From NCBI RefSeq assembly GCF_029277305.1, contig NZ_CP119526.1: a stretch of DNA of 64,000 bases, one strand, 5' to 3'. Below the pieces are notes generated by a model, which saw only the letters and a list, made by a program, of their open reading frames with translations, was not told the origin of the DNA and did not search any database. This DNA comes from Guptibacillus hwajinpoensis (GTDB lineage: Bacteria; Bacillota; Bacilli; Bacillales; Guptibacillaceae). Each line of letters opens with the position of its first letter. Within the stretch, counting starts at the first letter, position 1. A program made the position numbers and the translations under genes. Below are positions 16,618 to 25,215 of the stretch, in pieces.

Positions 16618-17119
16618 ATATGTCTTCCTTCGGCTGTTCTTTAATATGAATTACTTGCATTGGATTTCCACCAACGAAAGCACCTGCAGGTACGCTTTTG
16701 TGTACAAGCGTTCCAGCTGAAACGATGGCTCCGTCACCAATCGTAATACCAGGAAGCAGGGTGCTGTTAGCTCCAATCATACAGCGATCACCAATGATCA
16801 CTTCACCAAGACGATATTCATCAATTAAATATTCGTGAGCTAGGATCGTTGTGTTGTACCCGATAATGGAATTTTTACCAACCGAAATTTTTTCAGGAAA
16901 CATAATATCTAACATTACCATTAATGCAAAAGCGGTTTGGTCACCAATTTTCACGCCAAGAAACGTTTTATATAGCCAGTTTTTCACCGGAATAAACGGC
17001 ATGTACCGGGCAAGCTGAATAACGATAAAGTTTTTGACCACTTTCCAGAACGGAACGGTCTTATAAATTTGCCAGAGCGCGTTGCTGCCAGTAACGGGGT
17101 ACCGCTCCGTGTTTCTCAC
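16616..17119 (-). CDS. yvoF: Hexapeptide-repeat O-acetyltransferase (YvoF)
   Basis: Predicted acetyltransferase of the left-handed beta-helix class. The hexapeptide pattern is clear from about residue 75 on (ISVGKNSIIGYNT, VIIGDRCMIGANST, ITIGDGAIVSAGT, VPAGAFVGGNP), with the His in ILAHEYL. The N-terminal 60 residues are basic and amphipathic. The GTG start at 17119 overlaps the ppaX stop (GTGA). It is the last gene of the hprK operon, as in B. subtilis. The acceptor is not known. Confidence 0.88.
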   Translation of the reverse strand: MRNTERYPVTGSNALWQIYKTVPFWKVVKNFIVIQLARYMPFIPVKNWLYKTFLGVKIGDQTAFALMVMLDIMFPEKISVGKNSIIGYNTTILAHEYLIDEYRLGEVIIGDRCMIGANSTLLPGITIGDGAIVSAGTLVHKSVPAGAFVGGNPMQVIHIKEQPKEDI

Positions 17120-17760
17120 TTTCCTACTCCTGCGATCTCGAGTAGTTCTCCCATATGATCAACTAAGTAATCAGGCTTATACGATGCAAGGAACTCACTT
17201 CCTTTAATCGTCCACGAAACACCAACAGTCGTAACGTCCGCGTTTTGTCCAGCAAGAATATCGTATTGGCTATCTCCAACCATAAGCGTTTCTTCTCGAG
17301 CAGAACCAAGCTTCTTCATTGCTGTTTCAAGCTGCTCGGGATGAGGTTTAGGATTCTCTACTTCATCAACAGTGATAACAACTGGGAAGAACTGATCAAG
17401 CTTCGTTAATGCTAGTCCCATTTCAACTGTGTTTCTCATTTTTGACGTTACAATCGCAAGCTTATACCCGTTTTCAGATAACGTCTTCACGGTTTCAAAA
17501 ACGCCATCGAATTCCGTTACGAGGTTATCGTGATTCGCGATATTATGTTCACGATAGAAAGCGACCATTTCTTCTGCTCGCGATTCATCATGCTTAGCAA
17601 ATGTATGGTAAAGTGGCTCCCCAATAAACTGCTTTAACTCTTCATCCTCATAACGCCCAGGATAAAAATGCTCAAATGTATGTTTAAATGAGGCCATAAT
17701 TAAATCATTTGTATTAATTAGAGTTCCATCTAAATCAAATAGTACTGTATTAATGCTCAT
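17116..17760 (-). CDS. ppaX: Pyrophosphatase PpaX
   Basis: HAD-family phosphatase that hydrolyses the pyrophosphate released when HPrK/P dephosphorylates Ser-P-HPr, which pulls that reaction forward. The nucleophile motif is FDLDGTLINT (Asp9, Asp11), motif II is VTSKMRN, and motif III/IV is GDSQYDILAGQNAD. ATG at 17760 follows AAAGGA by eight bases; this gives 214 residues against 216 in B. subtilis. It overlaps yvoD by 11 bases. Confidence 0.95.
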   Translation of the reverse strand: MSINTVLFDLDGTLINTNDLIMASFKHTFEHFYPGRYEDEELKQFIGEPLYHTFAKHDESRAEEMVAFYREHNIANHDNLVTEFDGVFETVKTLSENGYKLAIVTSKMRNTVEMGLALTKLDQFFPVVITVDEVENPKPHPEQLETAMKKLGSAREETLMVGDSQYDILAGQNADVTTVGVSWTIKGSEFLASYKPDYLVDHMGELLEIAGVGK

Positions 17761-18697
17761 ACGTTGGTTCCTTTCTTTCTGAAGTGCTAACGTCGCGACG
17801 CTTCCAAATAACTGAGACAACAAGAGTTAGAAGAATGGCTGTTACGAGTCTAACAAGCAAAAGCCATATAACTGGAATCCCTAGCGGAATAAAAATGAGC
17901 GTATCTTCAATGACAGCATGACACGCAACAAGAAAAATAAACGCTAAATAAAGATCCTTCTTCTCTACTCCATCTTCTTTAACGGCCTGAATCATAACGC
18001 CAGCGCCATATGCAAGACCGAAGACAAGACCTGCCGCTAAAGTCGTTGAAGTATTTTCTTTCATCCCAAGACTCCTTGTTACAGGAGACATCCAACGCGA
18101 AAATGTTTGCAGCCATGAGAAGTCTTTCATAACCTGGATAAATAGCATAAGTGGGATAACGATAAGGGCAAGCTGAAGGACACCGAATGAAGCCTTTTCA
18201 AGTCCTTGTAACAGAATTGCACTGAAGCCTTGAACCGTTTCACTCGTCTGTGAAACAAGGCCATAAGAAGCCTGCTCCCCACCGCCATTCCATACTAAAT
18301 TAATCACAACGGCCGAAACGATTGCAAGACCGATTCTTACTACTAGCATAACCCACAGTTTCACACCTACTCTTGCTGCTACGCCTGACTCAATCAATAA
18401 GTTATGAGAAAACGAGAGCATAACCGCAAGAATAAACACTTCTTTTACAGTAAGATCAAGCGTTAAAATAGCACCGATTCCTGCGTACAGATTTAAGAAG
18501 TTTCCGATTACTAACGGAATAGCTGCTTCCCCTGAAAGTCCGAGCCATTTCATCGCAGGTGCAATAAAACCGATGAGCCATTCGAGGACAGGAGTATAGC
18601 GAAGAATTGTCACAGCAAGCGTAATTGGAAAGATAATTTTACCTAATTCCCACGTTGTGGTAAGACCTGCTTTCAATCCACGTCGCAATGTTCCCAT
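17750..18697 (-). CDS. yvoD: Nucleoside-recognition (Gate) domain membrane protein YvoD
   Basis: A 315-residue integral membrane protein with about eight hydrophobic segments. Both copies of the Gate/nucleoside-recognition pattern are seen (GNFLNLYAGIGAILTL, and GLVFGLAYGAGVMIQ with FLVACHAVIEDTL). In B. subtilis the orthologue sits at the same place between lgt and ppaX. Substrate and role are unknown; transport is inferred from the fold only. The start is 15 bases after the lgt stop. Confidence 0.88.
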   Translation of the reverse strand: MGTLRRGLKAGLTTTWELGKIIFPITLAVTILRYTPVLEWLIGFIAPAMKWLGLSGEAAIPLVIGNFLNLYAGIGAILTLDLTVKEVFILAVMLSFSHNLLIESGVAARVGVKLWVMLVVRIGLAIVSAVVINLVWNGGGEQASYGLVSQTSETVQGFSAILLQGLEKASFGVLQLALIVIPLMLFIQVMKDFSWLQTFSRWMSPVTRSLGMKENTSTTLAAGLVFGLAYGAGVMIQAVKEDGVEKKDLYLAFIFLVACHAVIEDTLIFIPLGIPVIWLLLVRLVTAILLTLVVSVIWKRRDVSTSERKEPTYEH

Positions 18698-18712
18698 TCT
18701 CCCACCTCCTTT

Positions 18713-19525
18713 TTAAACTTTTTCGTTGTAAGGCTTCGTCGACTTTTTCGTACGTCGATATACAATAAGTGCAATTGCAACAATAACGAGAACAACTGAA
18801 ATCACCTGAGCCACTCGCAGTGTTTCTGTTAACATCAGGCTATCTGTGCGAAGCCCTTCAATGAAGAAACGTCCGAAAGAATACCAGATGACATAAGGTA
18901 AGAAGATTTCCCCTCTTTTAAGAGCTGCTCGTTGAAGAACAAGAAGCAGTATAACTCCAGCAAGATTCCACAGTGATTCATATAGAAAAGTAGGGTGGTA
19001 GTAGGTACCATCGATGTACATCTGGTTCACTATAAATTCCGGTAGCATTAAATTCTCAAGAAATTCTCGAGTCACTGGACCACCGTGCGCTTCCTGGTTC
19101 ATAAAGTTACCCCAGCGCCCTATCGCCTGACCAAGAAGGAGGCTAGGGGCAGCGATATCAGCAATTTTCCAGAAAGATAGTCCGCGTTTTCTAGTGAAAA
19201 CAATTGCAGTTATAACAGATCCGATTAAAGCACCGTGAATCGCTATTCCACCTTCCCAGATCGCAAAGATATCACCTGGGTTGTCTTTGTAATAGCTCCA
19301 TTGGAACAAAACATAGTATAGACGTGCAGATACAATGGCAATTGGGACAGCCCAGAGGATTAAATCTACAAACGTTTCTTTTGGAAGCCCTTGTCGCTGC
19401 GTTTCTCTAATCGCAAGTAGTAGGCCGAGATAGGCACCAAGTGCAATAATGATGCCATACCAATAGATCGAAATCGGCCCAAGCTGAAGCGCGATTCGAT
19501 CAAGCGGCTGAATGGAAGCTAGCAT
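18713..19525 (-). CDS. lgt: Prolipoprotein diacylglyceryl transferase
   Basis: Membrane enzyme that moves diacylglycerol from phosphatidylglycerol to the lipobox cysteine of prolipoproteins, the first step of lipoprotein maturation. The Lgt signature GRWGNFMNQEAHGG is present (about residues 142-155), together with HGALIG and the PTFLYES segment. It has seven hydrophobic segments and 270 residues. It sits 35 bases after hprK in the same operon. cccB in this window encodes one of its probable substrates. Confidence 0.97.
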   Translation of the reverse strand: MLASIQPLDRIALQLGPISIYWYGIIIALGAYLGLLLAIRETQRQGLPKETFVDLILWAVPIAIVSARLYYVLFQWSYYKDNPGDIFAIWEGGIAIHGALIGSVITAIVFTRKRGLSFWKIADIAAPSLLLGQAIGRWGNFMNQEAHGGPVTREFLENLMLPEFIVNQMYIDGTYYHPTFLYESLWNLAGVILLLVLQRAALKRGEIFLPYVIWYSFGRFFIEGLRTDSLMLTETLRVAQVISVVLVIVAIALIVYRRTKKSTKPYNEKV

Positions 19526-19560
19526 GATTTTGTCTCTCCTTTATTGTTCGAGTATTAAGT

Positions 19561-20499
19561 TTAAATGCTATCGTGTTCGTCTCCATCTTCAATTTCTCTC
19601 GTTAACCTTTCAGAGAATTGCTTGGCAGCGTTCATTCCCATGTTCTTCAATCGGAAGTTCATAGCTGCTACTTCGATGATGATGGCAAGGTTACGTCCCG
19701 GACGGACCGGAACGACAAGTCTCGGAACATTAGAATCAATAATTTTCATATACTCTTCTTCTAAACCAAGACGATCGTATACTTTCTTGGAATCCCATAA
19801 CTCAAGATTCATAACGAGAGAGATCTTCTTATAATTTCGTATCGCCCCAGCGCCGAACAGCGTCATCACATTAATAATACCAAGACCTCGAATTTCAAGG
19901 AGATGCTGAATTAGTTCTGGAGCACTACCTACAAGCGTATTTTCTGCTTCTTGACGAATCTCAACAGAATCATCCGCTACAAGGCGATGACCACGTTTTA
20001 CAAGCTCTAGTGCTGTTTCGCTTTTTCCTACTCCACTTGAACCTGTAATTAAAACACCAACACCATAAATATCAACAAGAACACCGTGAATCGCCGTGTT
20101 TGGAGCAAGCTGACTTTCAAGATAATTCGTTAAACGACTGCTTAATCGAGTTGTTGTCATCGGTGAACGAAGAATAGGAACATCATTCGCTTTTGAAGAC
20201 TTCACAAGCTCCTCTGGCACTTCCATATCTCTTGAAAGAACAATACCAGGCGTATCATCCGTACAGAGTTTCGCCATTCGTTCTCCCTTTTGCTCGTCAG
20301 TTAACCCATGAAAAAAAGACATCTCTGTCTTCCCTAGAAGTTGTAAGCGCTCTGCTGGGTAATACGTGAAAAAACCAGCCATTTCAAGTCCTGGGCGCGA
20401 AATATCGCTCGTTGTAATCGGGCGATGAATTCCTTCTTCACCACTAACTAATTCAAGATTAAATTTCTCCATAACATCTTTCATACGAACTTTAACCAT
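19561..20499 (-). CDS. hprK: HPr kinase/phosphorylase
   Basis: Phosphorylates HPr and Crh on Ser46 when fructose-1,6-bisphosphate is high and removes the phosphate when inorganic phosphate is high; it is the sensor of carbon catabolite repression in Firmicutes. Walker A GSSGVGKS is at residues 153-160, the catalytic His138 is in AIHGVLVDI, and the HPrK signature EIRGLGIINVMTLFGAGA is intact. ATG at 20499 has AGGAGG seven bases upstream and gives 312 residues (310 in B. subtilis). It heads the hprK-lgt-yvoD-ppaX-yvoF operon. Confidence 0.98.
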   Translation of the reverse strand: MVKVRMKDVMEKFNLELVSGEEGIHRPITTSDISRPGLEMAGFFTYYPAERLQLLGKTEMSFFHGLTDEQKGERMAKLCTDDTPGIVLSRDMEVPEELVKSSKANDVPILRSPMTTTRLSSRLTNYLESQLAPNTAIHGVLVDIYGVGVLITGSSGVGKSETALELVKRGHRLVADDSVEIRQEAENTLVGSAPELIQHLLEIRGLGIINVMTLFGAGAIRNYKKISLVMNLELWDSKKVYDRLGLEEEYMKIIDSNVPRLVVPVRPGRNLAIIIEVAAMNFRLKNMGMNAAKQFSERLTREIEDGDEHDSI

Positions 20500-20616
20500 G
20501 CGTGATCCTCCTATGTACGAACCGTAAACCACGATTCAATTTCAACTATCCCCTATTGTACCACTTCCTATTTGAAAGGACATAGAAAAGCAGACGCTAC
20601 ATTTATAGGGAGGGTG

Positions 20617-20640
20617 GGGGTCAGGTCCGGACCTGACCCC
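20617..20640. repeat. Perfect 24-bp palindrome
   Basis: GGGGTCAGGTCC and its exact complement meet without a loop between hprK and the glpD terminator. It resembles the GGGTCAG..CTGACCC dispersed palindromes of Bacilli that may be mobilised by RAYT transposases; that link is inference. Confidence 0.6.
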
Positions 20641-20658
20641 TCCTTCCCCTCTACTACA

Positions 20659-20692
20659 TAAAAAAAGAACCGATGCACCCGCATCGGTTCTC
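20659..20692 (-). terminator. glpD terminator
   Basis: GAACCGATGC (20667-20676) pairs with GCATCGGTTC (20681-20690), loop ACCC, with six or more Ts after it on the minus strand. Confidence 0.9.
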
Positions 20693-20705
20693 CTATCTCT
20701 ACTTA

Positions 20706-22376
20706 TTAAGCATTCACTGGAACGACAGAATCATGAATCTGTTGATCAAGTTCCTGCATATGTGCTTCTTTTCTTTCTTGTGACCAGTTCAGGCGTTTTG
20801 CCATGTACTCGATAACCGGTTCCTTCCAACGACGAACCCAATCAATGTCGAAATACAGAGCACTGGTTCTGCGGTTGAAGTAATCAAGTGGTGTTGCTAC
20901 CATTTCTTCTTCAATACCATAGATAAGCGTTGAAAATACTTCAAGGCTTAAGTGATGGAAATTTGCTTCTGTTCCAACTGTTTCAATGATTTGATAAATG
21001 CGTTCAATGTTTGAACCGTAACGTTGCACAAGTGTTTCGGCTTCATTAACAGTTAGACCAAGCGTCGTTCCGCGACGAACCTGCTCCTTCGCATACTCTT
21101 TGAAGCCTTTACTTCCGCCAACATATCCACCTGAAAGAACCATGTTTTTCGTAGTAGACGCAGGGAACTTCCCGTGCTTTTCTTCTTTCAATTGATCTGC
21201 TACAAGATTAATGACACTTTCAGCCATTTTACGATAGCCTGTTAACTTACCCCCTGCAATTGTAATGAGTCCAGAGTCTGAAATGAATATTTCATCTTTA
21301 CGTGAAATTTCAGATGGATCTTTTCCTTCCTCATGAATGAGTGGGCGTACGCCTGACCAGCTTGATTCCACATCTTTCTTCGTTACGTTAATGCCTGGGA
21401 ACATGTAATTGGCAGCATCAACAATGTAATCACGATCTTCAACAGTCATTTGAGGATGCACCGGATTTTTGGAATACTGTGTATCCGTCGTTCCGATGTA
21501 CGTTTTACCAGCTCGTGGAATCGCAAACATCATTCGACCATCATCAAATGGTGTATCGAAGTAAACCGCTTGTTGAAGTGGAAATTTCGATTGATCAAAC
21601 ACAAGGTGAACACCCTTCGTTAAGAACATGTGCTTACCTTTTCTAGATTTATCAAGCTCTCTAATCTCATCCACCCACGGTCCAGCAGCGTTAACGACTT
21701 TTTTAGCTCGAATTTCACGCGTTTCACCAGTGATCACGTCTTTTGCACGAACACCAACGACTTTACCATCTTCATATAGTAGCTGTTCTGCTTTCACATA
21801 GTTAACAGCCTTGCCACCACGGTGGACAGCCTCTTTCATAACTTCAAGTGTAAGACGAGCATCATCTGTACGGTACTCAACGTAATACCCACCGCCTTTG
21901 ATGTCACTCTTACGAAGCAATGGTTCTTTATTTAAAGTATCTTTTTTCGACAGCATCGTTCTTCTTTCTTTTCGTTTAACTCCTGCTAGTCTGTCATATA
22001 GAGCTAGTCCAGCGCTTGTTGAGAATTTACCAAACGTACCGCCTTTAATGATCGGAAGTAACATCCATTCTGGTGTTGTCACATGCGGAGCATTTTCGTA
22101 TACAATAGCTCGCTCTTTCCCTACTTCAGCAACAAGACCAACTTCGAAATTCTTGAGATAGCGAAGGCCACCATGAACAAGCTTTGTTGATCGACTTGAT
22201 GTACCAGCCGCAAAATCCTGCATTTCAATAACGGCTGCATTCATGCCTCTAGAAGCTGAATCAAGAAGAATACCCGCTCCGGTAATCCCACCTCCAACAA
22301 CAAGAACATCTAGCTCTTCAGATACGATTTGATCGAGGACTACGCTTCTTTGTAATCCGGAAAATGGTTTAACCAA
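20706..22376 (-). CDS. glpD: Aerobic glycerol-3-phosphate dehydrogenase
   Basis: Membrane-associated FAD enzyme that oxidises glycerol-3-phosphate to DHAP and passes electrons to menaquinone. The FAD motif VVGGGITGAGILLDSASRG is near residue 27, followed by DFAAGTSSRSTKLVHGGLRYL; the IAGGKLTGYRKMAE segment is typical of GlpD. I chose TTG at 22376, about ten bases after AGGGAG; it gives 556 residues (555 in B. subtilis). It is a separate unit from glpFK with its own candidate promoter and a GlpP-type terminator leader. Confidence 0.95.
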   Translation of the reverse strand: MVKPFSGLQRSVVLDQIVSEELDVLVVGGGITGAGILLDSASRGMNAAVIEMQDFAAGTSSRSTKLVHGGLRYLKNFEVGLVAEVGKERAIVYENAPHVTTPEWMLLPIIKGGTFGKFSTSAGLALYDRLAGVKRKERRTMLSKKDTLNKEPLLRKSDIKGGGYYVEYRTDDARLTLEVMKEAVHRGGKAVNYVKAEQLLYEDGKVVGVRAKDVITGETREIRAKKVVNAAGPWVDEIRELDKSRKGKHMFLTKGVHLVFDQSKFPLQQAVYFDTPFDDGRMMFAIPRAGKTYIGTTDTQYSKNPVHPQMTVEDRDYIVDAANYMFPGINVTKKDVESSWSGVRPLIHEEGKDPSEISRKDEIFISDSGLITIAGGKLTGYRKMAESVINLVADQLKEEKHGKFPASTTKNMVLSGGYVGGSKGFKEYAKEQVRRGTTLGLTVNEAETLVQRYGSNIERIYQIIETVGTEANFHHLSLEVFSTLIYGIEEEMVATPLDYFNRRTSALYFDIDWVRRWKEPVIEYMAKRLNWSQERKEAHMQELDQQIHDSVVPVNA

Positions 22377-22518
22377 GATGATCACACTCCCTGTTTTTAT
22401 CTTAAGTTTCACTAGTTAACATTTGTCTTCAAAATAACTCTCTTCAGTACTTTACCCATAAACTAGGGTAGCTTAAGCATCGTAATACACATTGTTTGAA
22501 CAGACCTGCTTGAAAGGA

Positions 22519-22577
22519 CAAAAAAAGACCACAACACATCAGAACATGGACTTTCCATGTCTGAAGGCTGTGGTCTT
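22519..22577 (-). promoter_or_regulatory. glpD leader terminator, candidate GlpP antitermination target
   Basis: AAGACCACA (22525-22533) pairs with TGTGGTCTT (22569-22577), with an inner ACATGGA/TCCATGT helix and a T run on the minus strand. It follows AGGAGAA, as does the glpF leader hairpin. It could instead be a plain glpK terminator. Confidence 0.65.
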
Positions 22578-22615
22578 CTCCTATTCTCCGACCAAGTCAT
22601 TATTAACTTATTTTA

Positions 22616-22644
22616 ATTGTAGCACAATGACGGAACGTTGCCTA
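22616..22644 (-). promoter_or_regulatory. Candidate glpD promoter
   Basis: TAGGCA (22639-22644), 17-base spacer, TACAAT (22616-22621) on the minus strand, just after glpK and upstream of the leader hairpin. Confidence 0.45.
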
Positions 22645-22654
22645 CTCTTAAAGC

Positions 22655-24151
22655 TTATTTAAATGCCATTGTAGCATGCACAGCTTTCTTCCAACCACTG
22701 TATAATTCTTCTTTTTCCTCTTCTTCCATTTTCGGTTCAAACGTTTGATCAATCATCCATTGTTTTTCAATTTCTTCACGATTTTCCCAATATCCCGTTG
22801 CAAGACCAGCAAGGTAAGCAGCGCCAAGAGCTGTTGTTTCACTAACTGTTGGACGTTCAACTGGCACGCCAATCATATCACTCTGGAATTGCATTAGGAA
22901 ATCATTATTAACTACGCCACCATCTACGCGAAGAGTTTTAAGATCAATTCCTGAATCAGCTGTCATTGCATCTAGTACGTCTCTTGTTTGATAAGCAAGA
23001 GATTCAAGCGTAGCGCGGACAAAATGCTCTTTGCTAGTGCCCCGTGTTAAACCGAAGACCGCTCCTTTAACATCACTATCCCAGTAAGGAGTTCCAAGTC
23101 CAACAAACGCTGGTACCATGTAGACCCCTTCCGTTGATGTGACTCTTTCTGCATAGCGTTCACTTTCAGGTGACTCATTGAACATACGAAGCCCATCGCG
23201 AAGCCATTGAATAGCAGAGCCGGCTACAAAAATACTACCTTCTAGCGCATATTCTACTTTCCCATCGACACCCCAAGCAATTGTCGTCAATAAACCATTC
23301 TCGGACTTAACTGCTTTCTCTCCTGTGTTCATCAGCATAAAGCAGCCTGTTCCGTAAGTATTTTTCGCCATACCTTTTTCATAACAAGCCTGTCCAAACA
23401 GAGCCGCTTGCTGGTCACCCGCTACGCCTGCAATCGGAACGTTTTGTCCAAAGAAGTGATAGTCAACTGTATTCGCATATACTTCTGAAGATGGACGAAC
23501 TTCGGGAAGCATTGATTTAGGAACGGATAGCATGTCTAGTAACTCATCGTCCCATTCGAGATCGTAAATGTTATACATCAGTGTACGAGATGCATTCGAA
23601 TAATCCGTTACATGAGCTTCTCCACCTGAAAGTTTCCAGATTAACCAGGAATCAATTGTCCCAAAAAGAAGATCACCGTTCTCCGCCTTCTCTCTTGCTC
23701 CTTCAACGTTATCTAGGATCCACTTTACTTTTGTTCCAGAGAAATAAGCATCAATGAGCAAACCAGTTTTGTTTCGAACCATTTCCTCATGCCCTTGTTC
23801 TTTCAGTTCATTCACAATACCTGCTGTTTGACGTGATTGCCACACGATCGCGTTGTAAACAGGTTTACCAGTGTTTTTATCCCACACGACTGTCGTTTCA
23901 CGCTGATTCGTAATTCCAATTGCTTCAATATCTGATGCCGATAAGTCAGACGCCGAAGAAAGCACCTGTGCCATTACGGAAAGAATTGAACTCCAAATTT
24001 CCTGTGCATCGTGCTCGACCCAACCCGATTTCGGAAAATGCTGTTTAAATTCCTTTTGTGCTACGTTTACAATTTCACCTTTCTTATTGAAAAGAATGGC
24101 ACGTGAACTTGTTGTTCCTTGATCAAGTGATAAGATATACTTTTTCTCCAT
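22655..24151 (-). CDS. glpK: Glycerol kinase
   Basis: Phosphorylates glycerol to glycerol-3-phosphate, trapping it in the cell. FGGY-family motifs are DQGTTSSRA (residues 10-18), GITNQRET, and the GLGTPYWD and GGVVNNDFLMQF regions. His232 lies in the DYHFFGQNVP loop, the residue phosphorylated by HPr and enzyme I in Firmicute glycerol kinases, so activity should depend on PTS state. The length of 498 residues is normal. It is 35 bases after glpF. Confidence 0.97.
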   Translation of the reverse strand: MEKKYILSLDQGTTSSRAILFNKKGEIVNVAQKEFKQHFPKSGWVEHDAQEIWSSILSVMAQVLSSASDLSASDIEAIGITNQRETTVVWDKNTGKPVYNAIVWQSRQTAGIVNELKEQGHEEMVRNKTGLLIDAYFSGTKVKWILDNVEGAREKAENGDLLFGTIDSWLIWKLSGGEAHVTDYSNASRTLMYNIYDLEWDDELLDMLSVPKSMLPEVRPSSEVYANTVDYHFFGQNVPIAGVAGDQQAALFGQACYEKGMAKNTYGTGCFMLMNTGEKAVKSENGLLTTIAWGVDGKVEYALEGSIFVAGSAIQWLRDGLRMFNESPESERYAERVTSTEGVYMVPAFVGLGTPYWDSDVKGAVFGLTRGTSKEHFVRATLESLAYQTRDVLDAMTADSGIDLKTLRVDGGVVNNDFLMQFQSDMIGVPVERPTVSETTALGAAYLAGLATGYWENREEIEKQWMIDQTFEPKMEEEEKEELYSGWKKAVHATMAFK

Positions 24152-24186
24152 GGTAATTCCTCCCTAAATAAAGTTAAGTTTCGTCT

Positions 24187-25014
24187 TTAATTCTTCGCCT
24201 CTGAATTTGCTTTAACCGTTTCCTGCAACTTGTCCCCTATTTGATAAAGGCCAATGAGTAGTACGGCCACTGCTACGGTCCAAATCCAGAATAGTGTGCC
24301 GTAACTTGCTTCGGTCACTGCTTGATAAAAGACCGCGCCATACATTCCTCCTGCTACAGGGCCAACAACAGGGATCCAAGCATATTGCCAATTTGAATCA
24401 CCTTTTCCTGGTATCGGTAAGAAAAAGTGAGCAAGTCTTGGTCCAAGGTCTCGTGCTGGATTAATGGCATAGCCTGTTGTACCACCAAGTGACAGACCAA
24501 TCGCTACAATTAGAAAACCGACAATAAAAGGATTTAATCCTTCAGTAAACTCATTGGAACCGATTGCAAGTAATCCAATCAATAACATCGCTGTTCCGAT
24601 AAACTCACTAAGAAAGTTGCTGAAAGTATGCGGAATCGCAGGGTCGGTAGAAAAAACAGCCAATTTAAGCGCTTTATCATCTTCTTTACGGAAATGAGGA
24701 AGAAAATGAAAATACACAATACATCCACCGAGAAATGCACCAATCATCTGGGCTGTTATGTAGCTCGGTACATCACTCCATGGAAAATCACCAATTGCTG
24801 CTAGTCCAAGCGTTACGGCTGGATTAATATGGGCGCCACTGACCTGACCAGCTGCGTATACAGCCATTGTAACACCAAGTCCCCACCCAAGAGCTACAAC
24901 AATCCATCCGCCTCCCTGAGCTTTTGAGTCCTGTAGGTTGACGTTAGCTACAACACCTCCGCCAAAAATAATTAAAATCATCGTTCCTAATATTTCACCA
25001 ATAAATGGAGACAA
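24187..25014 (-). CDS. glpF: Glycerol uptake facilitator
   Basis: Aquaglyceroporin for diffusion of glycerol across the membrane. Both pore motifs are present: GAHINPAVT (first half) and AINPARDLGP (second half, the longer form typical of glycerol channels). There are six membrane segments. I used TTG at 25014 (MSPFIGEILGTM), eight bases after AGGAAGG, by comparison with B. subtilis GlpF; a GTG three codons earlier abuts the ribosome site. It is the first gene of glpFK. Confidence 0.93.
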   Translation of the reverse strand: MSPFIGEILGTMILIIFGGGVVANVNLQDSKAQGGGWIVVALGWGLGVTMAVYAAGQVSGAHINPAVTLGLAAIGDFPWSDVPSYITAQMIGAFLGGCIVYFHFLPHFRKEDDKALKLAVFSTDPAIPHTFSNFLSEFIGTAMLLIGLLAIGSNEFTEGLNPFIVGFLIVAIGLSLGGTTGYAINPARDLGPRLAHFFLPIPGKGDSNWQYAWIPVVGPVAGGMYGAVFYQAVTEASYGTLFWIWTVAVAVLLIGLYQIGDKLQETVKANSEAKN

Positions 25015-25093
25015 CCTGATCACCTTCCTATGAGTTTAGATAAAACCCTTCCCTGAAACTATTCCCTATTTTTTCGTTTTAAAAATAGAAATT

Positions 25094-25143
25094 AAAAAAA
25101 CCACACAAATTCCCCCATCAGCTGATAGGTTTCTTGTGTGGTT
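25094..25143 (-). promoter_or_regulatory. glpFK leader terminator, candidate GlpP antitermination target
   Basis: CCACACAA (25101-25108) pairs with TTGTGTGG (25134-25141) and ends on the minus strand in seven Ts, within the roughly 160-base leader before glpF. AGGAGAA immediately precedes the hairpin, as at glpD. Confidence 0.75.
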
Positions 25144-25180
25144 CTCCTCATCTCAGGCACGGGCTATTAACATAGTACTT

Positions 25181-25210
25181 ATTAAAACAGACAAATGTAA
25201 GCGATGTCAA
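25181..25210 (-). promoter_or_regulatory. glpFK sigma-A promoter
   Basis: Consensus TTGACA (25205-25210), 18-base spacer, TTTAAT (25181-25186) on the minus strand. Confidence 0.7.
25196..25209. promoter_or_regulatory. cre site (CcpA operator) over the glpFK promoter
   Basis: TGTAAGCGATGTCA matches all fixed positions of the classical consensus TGWNANCGNTNWCA. It overlaps the -35 hexamer, where CcpA would block polymerase. Confidence 0.7.
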
Positions 25211-25215
25211 GATAT

